Shown here: positions 55,677 to 64,000 of the stretch, in pieces | Numbering within the stretch: position 1 is the stretch's first letter | Layout: every line of letters starts with the position of its first letter | Assembly (NCBI GenBank): GCA_948146395.1 | Contig: OX411543.1 | Location: 46,848,517 to 46,912,516 of the forward strand | Length of the DNA stretch: 64,000 nucleotides | From: Fragum whitleyi | Taxonomy: Eukaryota; Mollusca; Bivalvia; Cardiida; Cardiidae | Reading direction: 5' to 3' | Translations under genes and position numbers: made by a program | The notes under the pieces: generated by a model | The model's input: only the letters and a program-made list of their open reading frames with translations | Database searches by the model: none | Told to the model about the DNA's origin: nothing

Positions 55677-56330
55677 CTTCTAAAAACTTAATTGTCGCCA
55701 TATATAGAGCCGTGTAAAAGATAGTGTGAACATTTGGTTAAAATAACCGGAAGTAAGTTTTCCGTTGGTCGATTGGACGGAGAGGAAGTCACGTGGGTTG
55801 TATATCGTGGTTGCCTTAACCATACTTTACTTGCTAACAAAATCATGTTTTATATTTACACGTTGGTCTTCCTGTGTCATAGTCATCATTAATTCAAAAA
55901 TGCTTTTTAGCATAGTTTTACATTATTTCCACATTGTGGCAGACATTTCTCTTTTTTTCCCTCGCATCGATAGGCAAATGCCTTCGCTGCGTTCAGAATG
56001 CAAAAGAGATTTTTTCTTCCTGATATAGTCCGTTTGACTTCTATATAGACCAACATTTCGCCGAAAAACTCAGAAATGAATAAATGAAACGTATTTTTTT
56101 CTTGTCATACAATATTTTCCATCTAATACCATGTCGAATTCTGTTTTTCAGAATTTTTGAATGTAAAATAATGATTTTGTCCGTCCGTCTACATGTTAAC
56201 TTTCAGCATTTCATACCACCTGGTGTACGTATTAACCGGAACAGCGATTTGTATAACCAAATATAGTTCTGATTTGCATAGGGCCGAGTCAAAAGTGTAA
56301 GATTGTAGGCATGTCGTTTTATAATAAAAC
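55677..56330 (+). other. 3' UTR and candidate poly(A) signals
   Basis: AATAAA occurs at 56079-56084 and again at 56323-56328. Either could end the receptor mRNA, giving 3' UTRs of about 0.4 or 0.65 kb. No other coding potential is seen. Confidence 0.5.
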
Positions 56331-58430
56331 CAAGTACTTTTATAAAAATATGATTGTCGAAGATTTTTACTTCCTTTGGATATCAAACCTGAAAATATTC
56401 TCACTTTGTTCAGAAACCATTTGACCAGATAATTGATACTGTTATTGTTTTTTATCTATTATGAGACGAACCCCATATTCCCTTATTAAGACCAATCAAA
56501 AAGCATTATTCAACGAAGTCGATGGGAATTTCACGAGGAAAGCTTGATAAGAAGAAAAGTAATAACGGTACAAATCACGTGATATTTAAATTTAAGATGA
56601 CCTGGACATCAGTATGCTAATTAGCATGTCCAAATAAGGAATAATGGACATTTCATCTGTCAAATGTTTAGTATAAAAACACGTGTTTTTACGATATGTT
56701 TAAATTTCTTATTACTCAACAGCCTCCATCACCCCTCGTGTCTAAGAGCGGAAAATGCGAAAATATTAAGTTAATAACATTAACTGGATAGACAAAATCA
56801 TTATTTTAAAATCTTTTTTTTTTTCAAAAAATATTCTTTGGAATGGTATTAAGCTAAAATTAAGATTTTACCACATTCTAATCCTTCATTCAAACGCAAT
56901 TTTATGTAATTGATGAAAAGGTTGGTCCATATAGAAGTCAAACGGACTATACATGTACATTTAAGAACATCGTGACGCTGATCGAGGGATTTGAGTGATG
57001 GAAACGTCAATTTGACGATTTTCAATTGTATATATTGCATTCAAGGGTAATTACTTGTATAAATGTGCACATTCATTCGATGCGTGCACCCAAATATGTG
57101 ATTATCACGCGCGTACATTTGCTATCTGCTGAAATGAACGGTTGCTCATAATGGCAAATAAACTAATCTTTATTATGAATATCATTACACAAAGGGAATA
57201 ACAAAAGACTTATATGACTTCATCATAAATATATGTACATGTACATATTACAACACATTATTTTTGAATTCATCGTTGTTTGTACAAAGAATCCATTGTC
57301 ATCCCAATCATTTTGTCATCTTTATGTTTCCATTGAAATGATTTTCATCATGAATGAGTAAAATATCTAATGCAAACAAATGTCTTCAAGACTTTCCATT
57401 TTGCATTTAATTGTTGTTATTGATGACAAAAGCAACCGGGCTCGTCAAAAACATGTTGTTTTGTAATAGATCGCCCCCATGGCCGATGTTTGAACCATTA
57501 ATAGATCGATGGTTAATGGTTGTACTTTCTTATTATTTTCGCTTGAACACTGGACATAACATAATATAGCTGAAAGGTAACAATTTTCCTGTCAACCGCA
57601 TACGGGGGATGGTGGCTTGATCTAGATCCTAACTCTTTACAAAGATGGTAGCGTTTTTTCCAGCATTGCAATTTATACTCCGAAAAAAATCTTCACAAAT
57701 TCAAGTTAGTCGTCGTCTACAAACGGTATTTTTTTCGTACACAAATTTTGATAAACATCGTTTTTGCAAAGATTTACCTTTGGAATCAATTATGTGAAAC
57801 AAGGTTAAAATCTATAATACAGTGTCTGCCAGAGAAAAATATTATAAATCTTATAATTGAGTTCGAAAAAGGACTTCTTATTTTGCAGTTCAATCAATTT
57901 CTATATTTCTGGGACAATTTTAATAATATTTCAGATTATACCCTGTAAAGTTTTGGTATCAAATCAGCCCTGTGTTCAGGAAGCAAACGAGGCAAACTTT
58001 TTGCATCCGTTCATTTCGCCAGTCGTATACGTCACAATTATTCCCAGTAAACTCCTCTGCGCTGCCAGCCACTCTTAGCCACAAGGGTTCAGATGAACAT
58101 CAACTCAAAATCTACATTATTAACGCGTCCGATATTTCCCGTTCTGCTTTCGCTAACTTTTGCCACATTCATTAGTTTTTTTCATAAAGCGTGTGGAAAC
58201 AAATGGAAATTTCACTTTCGTGTCCGTTAAGCATTCGTTTTGGGTCCTTTTGGCAGAAGGACCGGAACTTTATTGTGTTGTCCCCGAGAAAACGGTCTTC
58301 AATTATTCCATACACAGAAAAACTTGACAGGGTCAACATGATTCGGATATGGTGTGCGGTAGATCGGAGGGTAGCGTAGATGGGACAGGCTCACCAGTCT
58401 ACTAATACAAGTGCAAGTTTCCAAAAAGAA
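56331..58430. other. 3' flank, nothing recognised
   Basis: A+T-rich, no gene, RNA or clear repeat recognised. Confidence 0.45.
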
Positions 58431-58454
58431 CCGCACCATGTCATTGTTCTAAAA

Positions 58455-58528
58455 ATATCCCTGTGATATCATTAAAGTATCAGATGGAATGTCATCACAC
58501 GGATATTTGTATAGTTATAAGATAAATG
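58455..58528 (+). repeat. Family I MITE copy
   Basis: AAATATCCCTGTGATATCAT pairs in inverted fashion with GTCATCACACGGATATTT; then GTATAGTTATAAGATAAA. Copies at 17936 (minus) and 49225. Confidence 0.5.
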
Positions 58529-58951
58529 ATGGAATTGTTTGCTGGAAAAAAAGTCGCATATTTCTATAATGGAAGTCATTCATTTCTATTTCACAGTTAA
58601 GGAATCCGATACTGCATTTCTTTCTTGTGAAATTATACCGACACAAAGTTTACCCTTTTTGCCTTCTTCATTTTCTTTTGAAGAAAGTTTCCATTTTAGG
58701 CTGTAAGGGTTAGCACTTTCTATCTGGCGATTATTTAGACAGCACATTAAATTACGATCCACAGAAACAATGCAAGTGTCTATCACGTTGATGTAACCGG
58801 GCTAAGATGGTAACTTTGCACAGATTTATCGCTTGGCGGCATGCAATATTCGAGAACATGAAGACTAAAATTGCTAGATAACATGCACTCTTGTGCCCCA
58901 AACGATGACCTACTATGGTAAGAAACTGTTATTTGCATTTTATTGTTTCAG

Positions 58952-59128
58952 TTACATTACTACGCTAGAATAACCGACGTCTGTAATATCACAACGACAG
59001 TTTCGCTCGATAAGGGTTGTAGACTTGATACAGTTGATAGCACCATACAATTAATTGAACTAAAGGCGCTTGAGCGCCTGATTCGCTCCACAGGCCTGAA
59101 TATCCTGACAATGATTATTAGAGGATGA
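58952..59128 (+). other. Possible isolated 3' exon (weak)
   Basis: A good acceptor-like TTTTATTGTTTCAG ends at 58951 and is followed by a 58-codon open frame ending at 59126-59128, with protein-like composition (VDSTIQLIELKALERLI). No homology is recognised and no partner exon was found. It could be a chance frame. Confidence 0.15.
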
Positions 59129-59139
59129 TAAGGCTGTAT

Positions 59140-60600
59140 AAAACAAGGATCATTCCAGTGAAATTTGTTTGAAATCCAAAAATAAAAATTCATCTCTAGA
59201 ATGTTACTACACAATATATTGATACTTTGTCCACAAAATTTTGATTGTAGATCTTTCCTCTTTTCATTAAACACCACTAAAGGGGTTTTACTTCACAATA
59301 ATTGTTTTATCATCTAAACAAAATTCTTACTAATGATGATAAGGAGTAAAATATTAAATCCAATATATTGATTCTGCCCAATGCCTTAGAGTGCAGTCAA
59401 CTCAGCTCTTTAAATCCCACTCTGAACCTCAGTAGGCCACTTTACACCACTTGTTCTCTTTGTGCAGAGTCATCCTTTGTTCAACTAAACTTACCAATTC
59501 TCAGGGGGTATCTAAGGCTCCCTATTTCACCTAATTTTTTTACACATTTGGATTCCAACAATGCTTATGTTCCATCTAACCTACAATCTTTAAAGCTGTT
59601 TAATTTAATGAGTCTAATTAAAAAATCGTTTAGGTGATACCAAAAGGGTGATCAAATAATCACTTTATATGTATAAAAGTCTTCTGCCAATAAATAGCAT
59701 GCTGGTAATCTAATCAAATTTTTTCAGCCTGATACATCTTCACAGAAATAAAATTCCCATGATATTTGGTTGATGTCCATCTACAACTTCACAGAGATAA
59801 TATGCCCATCATATTTGGTTGATATCCATCTGTTTAAACTTTGAAAAAAGTTTGTTTTACCCTATATTGGATATTACACTATATATAACATATCAAAAGA
59901 AATGACCCCTGACAATAAAAAACATATTTTGCATCTGATCAAAATAATCTTTTTGTAGATTAATAAAGGATCACTAAAGAATCATTCCAGTGAAATTTGG
60001 TTGTTGTCCATTTGTTAGGTTGTGTAAAAATGATTTTCAAAGTTTTCACTATATAACATATAGAGAAATGACCTCTGTCCATGAAACTTATTTTTCATCT
60101 GATCACAATATATTTTACAGACATGTAAAGGATCAGTAAAGAATCATTCCAGTGAAATTTGGTTGTTATCCATTTGTTAGGTTCTGAGAAAATGATTTTC
60201 AAAGTTTCCACTATATAACATATAGAGAAATGACCTCCGCCCATAAAATACACATTTTTCATCTGATCACAAATAATTTTTTGTAGGCTGATAGAGGGCC
60301 ACTCAAGAATAATTCATGTGAAGTTTGGTTCATATCCATCAATTAGTTTCTGAGAAAAGACACCTATTACCATATATTGAATTAAGCCTCGCCTACTACA
60401 GCCATGGTTTTAAACCGATTTAAATTCTTTGAGGGAATCTGATAGATGGGCCAACCAAGGAACATTCCTGTGAAATTTCATTGAAATCCATCCAGCACGT
60501 TATCTGAAGATTTTTAAAGTAAAAGTTTATGGACGGACGACGGACACCCCGCCATGACAATAGCCCGCTGGCCTTTCGGCCAGTGGAGCTAAAAAGTATA
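59140..60600 (-). repeat. Hairpin-headed tandem array, about 160-bp unit, minus strand
   Basis: GAATCATTCCAGTGAAATTTGG-type segments recur near 59144, 59981, 60143, 60308 and 60461; the clearest spacing is 162 bp. The head is at the right end: on the minus strand TTTTTAGCTCCACTGGCCGA AAGGCCAGCGGGCTATTG, then GTCCGTCGTCCGTCC. The unit is homologous to the plus-strand array at 36291-37460. Confidence 0.7.
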
Positions 60601-60650
60601 TGATTTTTGAATGAAAAGAAAAGAATTGAATGGGCGCGATGGGCGAGTTC

Positions 60651-60965
60651 TGAATGAAACAAGAGCACCGCCTACGGGTGCCTACGCTCGGCTGTGGAGT
60701 GCTGGATGGTGGGGAAAATCTAAGTTGAAAAAGGGGCATAATTTGCACAAAATGCATCTAGAGTTATCCCCCTTGATAGTATAGGTTGCTCTTTTGATGG
60801 TGAACATGTGTGCGAAGTTTCAAGTGAATGCCTTCAGTAGAACCAGAGATATAACAAAATGTCAAAGCTTTCGCACGACTTCGACGACGACGATAATGAC
60901 ACAGAGGCTATAACAATACCTTTGGTTTCTCCGAAAACAGCCGAGCTAATAAGAGGGAGCTCTTT
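60651..60965 (+). repeat. Mollusc-type interspersed repeat
   Basis: AACAAGAGCACCGCCTACGG, a GGTGCCTACGC segment, TTGCACAAAATGCATCTAGA, GTGTGCGAAGTTTCAAGTGA and CACGACTTCGACGACGACGA are arranged as in repeats I associate with bivalve genomes. A related CCTATGAGGGCATGTATCGC occurs at 61057-61077. Confidence 0.45.
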
Positions 60966-61381
60966 AATGAAAAAAGAGGGAGCTCTGAAGATATTGCTTA
61001 CTTTGTCAAATGAAATAAAGTAGCGATATCTTGTTCACCTTACCTTAAAACAATAGGCCTATGAGGGCATGTATCGCTCCACTGGCTTCTATATATCTAT
61101 CAATGAGAAACTCCATTGGTTCCAAAACTGATTAAGGTAATTAACTAGATTAAATGTGTCCTTAAGGAGATTCCAAACATATCCCCAACTCCCCTATCTG
61201 CCCCCATTTTTTTGATGACATTATGTTTGTGCAACATCATTTTTGAGTGCAGACTCATGCTCGTATAAATATACGAGGAGATGAAATATTTATCAAGATT
61301 TCTTTTCACTGTTTGAGTTTAACACCTTTTTAACAGTTTTTCAGTCATACTGGGGCAGATGGAGCACCTAACTTTAGATTA

Positions 61382-61627
61382 CCGGGGCCTGCTTTACTAA
61401 ACATCTTACGATCATTTTTTGTGCAAGTCAAAAATTGGTTTCTTCTACAGTAGCTACTAAATATGGAATTCTGCCATGCAACATCTCATTGGAATCGTCT
61501 CCTAAAGACGATTTCAATGAGATATTGCATGGCATAATCCACCAATAAATGAAAACATCAGATATGATTATTAATTTTGACTTACAATTAATTTTTTCGT
61601 AAGATGTTTAGTAAGCAGGACCCTGGT
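61382..61627. repeat. MITE with nested palindrome
   Basis: Outer inverted ends CCGGGGCCTGCTTTACTAAA...CATCTTACGA and TCGTAAGATG...TTTAGTAAGCAGGACCCTGG. The centre is a second hairpin, GCCATGCAACATCTCATTGG...AATCGTC / GACGATT...TCAATGAGATATTGCATGGC. TA lies next to both ends. The ends resemble a very widespread invertebrate MITE type. Confidence 0.7.
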
Positions 61628-61690
61628 ATTTCTCTCACTTGTACTACCACGACTTTCTGAGCCTCCAGTTGCTCCTCCAATAAAATCAAG
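61622..61690 (-). repeat. SINE fragment
   Basis: CTGGTATTTCTCTCAC, TGTACTACCAC and GCCTCCAGTTGCT are the inverse of the middle of the SINEs at 5420 and 37757. It abuts the MITE at 61382-61627. Confidence 0.5.
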
Positions 61691-61989
61691 ATTTCCTTCT
61701 CTCTTTCTATGTACATGTAAAAGGTACATGTTTATTCAACAAATGCTTGTAGACAAATAATTTCAGTCTTTTGGGAGAAATGCCTTTAGCAATGCTTCGT
61801 TACTAATATGAACGCACTTTGACAGAGGAGTCTTTAAGTTTTTATTCACTCTAGTCCGGCAGAAATATGGCATATTTTAGCTGAACCTGGAAGTAGGGTT
61901 CAAAGTTTTTTTTCTTGACTGATTCTGGTAGCTAATGCCTTCCCCAACAATAATCTGGTTGATGACATCTTGTCATTATCGAGCATTTC

Positions 61990-63010
61990 GAAAAAATCGA
62001 GATGGCAGCCATGACTATCAAAAATCAAGCTTTCGGCTCCGTAGATCACTTTTTTTGAAATATAAAACCGATATGAGTGGTTATTTCATTGTTAAAATAT
62101 TACCCTAAAGCTGTGTAACAAATAAAAGCATAACATGACATTAGTTATGAGTATGGTAATCAAGATGGCCGCCACATGTAATAATTAGATGTTTTTATAA
62201 GTAATTCTCGATTTATGTGAGACATAAGAATCGTATAAATTTGTTTTGGAGGTTTCTAATTAAACTTTTGTAAGCTTGTTTATGCCCTAAAAATATCTGA
62301 TTAGTTACATCTCTCATCTAGTGTTATGAAAATCTTCAATTTGAAGATGACAGCCAGGAAACACAAGCTTTTTATTTCATGCTTAAAGTTTGCAAGGTAT
62401 TTAACAGTAAACTATTTTCTAGTAGTTAAGGTCTAGCCAATAAAGAATCTCGATGAAGGTGCATTTTGATCTTGGATTAGTTCGAAAAAAGTCGAGATGG
62501 CAGCCAAGACCACTAAAAATATACATGTACTTTCTACTAAATAATTCATCTTAATTTTGCACTTAATTTAACTGAAAAGGGGCTAATTTGAAGTTTGTTT
62601 GCTGGTGAACACCTTGAATGAAGTTTTGAATAAGTATAGTCGTCAAGATGGCTGCCAAATGGAAAAAGTATTTGATTACTAGAGTAAATAAAGGTGAATA
62701 TGGATTTTTGTAAACATTTGAAGATACTTCTAAAAAGATTTTTCGGATAAGTTAATCAGTTTATGATGGTATTGATCTGCTGCCTGAGCATGTTAGAGAA
62801 ATGGTCTTACTGTGAAATTCAGTTTGGCAGTCAAGATGGCAGTCTGTTAAGAGAGTTAATGAATGATATCTATGTGTACCTTAATGACAAGTATGAGAAT
62901 ATGGGGATCACTTTTTCCTATAGCAAAAGCTTATCTGTTAAAAATCTGATTTTTGATAAATATGTTTAGATGTAAAGTATTAAAACATCTTATTTTGAAG
63001 ATGGCAGCCT
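61990..63010 (+). repeat. Tandem array, about 165-bp unit, with AAGATGGC(N)GCC motif
   Basis: GAGATGGCAGCC (61999), CAAGATGGCCGCC (62161), GAAGATGACAGCC (62343), GAGATGGCAGCC (62494), CAAGATGGCTGCC (62644), CAAGATGGCAGTC (62832) and GAAGATGGCAGCC (62997) mark seven degenerate units. Other shared segments are GTAGATCACTTTTTTGAA and AAAAATATACATG-like stretches. The motif resembles the binding site of the zinc-finger factor YY1. Confidence 0.6.
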
Positions 63011-64000
63011 CGCTATTTTTCCTTCCAGTTATTTTCAAAGGAACTTGTTTACAAAACATGTTTATATAACTTAATTAAAGTTAATATATGGTTTTGACAT
63101 GACAACTAAGTTTTAAAAGGACTCATTAGCTTGCTCTTTAAATTCGTTGTTTAAAAATAATTGCGTCAATAAAAGTATGGTTTCTAAGAGAATGAAAATG
63201 TAAAATTGTAGATCACTTTTTTGAAGCATAAAGCATTAAAGTGATCTCAACATAAGTACGGTGGGGGATTTACTGAGACTCGCATTCAATTTTATTTTTC
63301 ATCACATGCAGCATATTGTAAGTAACCACTTATTTCTAGTCTTCCATGGGATTTGAACTTAAAGCAACATGTTTAGGTCTGTTAGAGTCATTTATGGTAA
63401 GCTGTAGACGTAAAAGATGATGAGCGTTAGCATATGCTCGAATCAACTGTCCGGACTACTGCAACTGTTCCTTTAAAGTGGTTACCAATGTATTGTACTG
63501 AGTAAGTGGTAATGTTACCCCAAATTGAATTGTGACAAAGTTTTCTGAACCTTTTTTGCAAATATAAGAATTATGATTTCTAACTTTTTCCATAAAATTC
63601 TTAGGTTCAGAAACCTACAGCCTTGTCTGAAGTTACAGCCATTCATGTATTATTGTGTAGTAAATGGTCTATTGTAGATCCTTACAAATCAATATTCAAG
63701 TCTGAAGTTACTGTACATCAAAATAAATATACAAATAATTATATATCGTGTGGTGCATTTTCATTGTGTGTGAGTATATAAATGAGTATAAATTTTCTAT
63801 GACAAAATAGTTAACAACAGTCATTCTCTTAAAATATGTTAGTTCTATGTCTACCGACATAGTCTTGTTATTGGTGTCTTTTCATTTAGTGCTTGATTCA
63901 ATGTTTTTTAATTAGAAATTATAAATATTTTTTGAATTATCATTATTCTTACTTTTCCATTTGCTCAATTTGCTAAAAGGCTGCTACAAAATTGTCGTAT
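63011..64000. other. Window end, nothing recognised
   Basis: One more GTAGATCACTTTTTTGAAGC near 63210 suggests the array at 61990 extends in decayed form. No gene recognised. Confidence 0.4.

Noticed and set aside
1..64000. Integrated viral sequence or a defence-type gene cluster
   Set aside because: No viral structural or replication protein remnants and no clustered accessory genes were recognised on either strand; repeats and one receptor gene explain what is readable.

Overview
This window is nuclear DNA of an animal, most likely a mollusc and probably a bivalve. The evidence is a gene split by GT-AG introns, A+T-rich sequence (roughly two thirds A+T by eye), tRNA-derived SINEs ending in AAAGCGGCGTTAAAC, and AGCTC(A)CCTGAGC-type repeats of a kind common in mollusc genomes. 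There is no bacterial, organellar or CRISPR-like content. The species cannot be named from the sequence alone.

One gene dominates. A seven-exon nicotinic acetylcholine receptor (Cys-loop ligand-gated channel) alpha-type subunit lies on the + strand from the ATG at 3274 to the stop at 55676. All six introns have GT-AG ends and compatible phases, giving a 505-residue protein with signal peptide, ligand-binding domain, Cys-loop, vicinal cysteines, M1-M4 and an intracellular MA helix. Exons 3 and 4 are 45 and 110 nt, the sizes seen in other animal nAChR genes. Intron 1 is about 37 kb and takes up more than half of the window.

Region by region: 1-3180 is upstream sequence with four kinds of small inverted-repeat elements, one ending just before the putative 5' UTR. 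3.3-40.6 kb (intron 1) holds MITE families, SINEs, a broken but structurally complete Tc1-type transposon (18254-19847), a PIF/Harbinger protein fragment (27148-27384), long hairpins, and a 6-kb mosaic of degenerate tandem arrays (33.2-39.1 kb). Just before exon 2 is a degenerate tandem copy of exon 2 with part of its intron. 40.7-48 kb (intron 2) holds a nested structure: a repeat present in two near-tandem units, one split by a 5.15-kb inverted-repeat-bounded insertion, which itself contains a 4-kb foldback palindrome. Both arms of the palindrome are built from 21-bp units grouped into 63-bp and about 378-bp repeats. 48-55 kb holds exons 3-7 with a LINE remnant and further MITEs in the introns. 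55.7-64 kb is the 3' flank, with arrays including one carrying seven AAGATGGC(N)GCC motifs about 165 bp apart.

The best candidates for something undescribed are the 21-bp/378-bp foldback element with its nested insertion, and the fossil exon-2 duplication. All coordinates of repeats are by eye and may be off by several bases; family names are inferences from ends and target sites.
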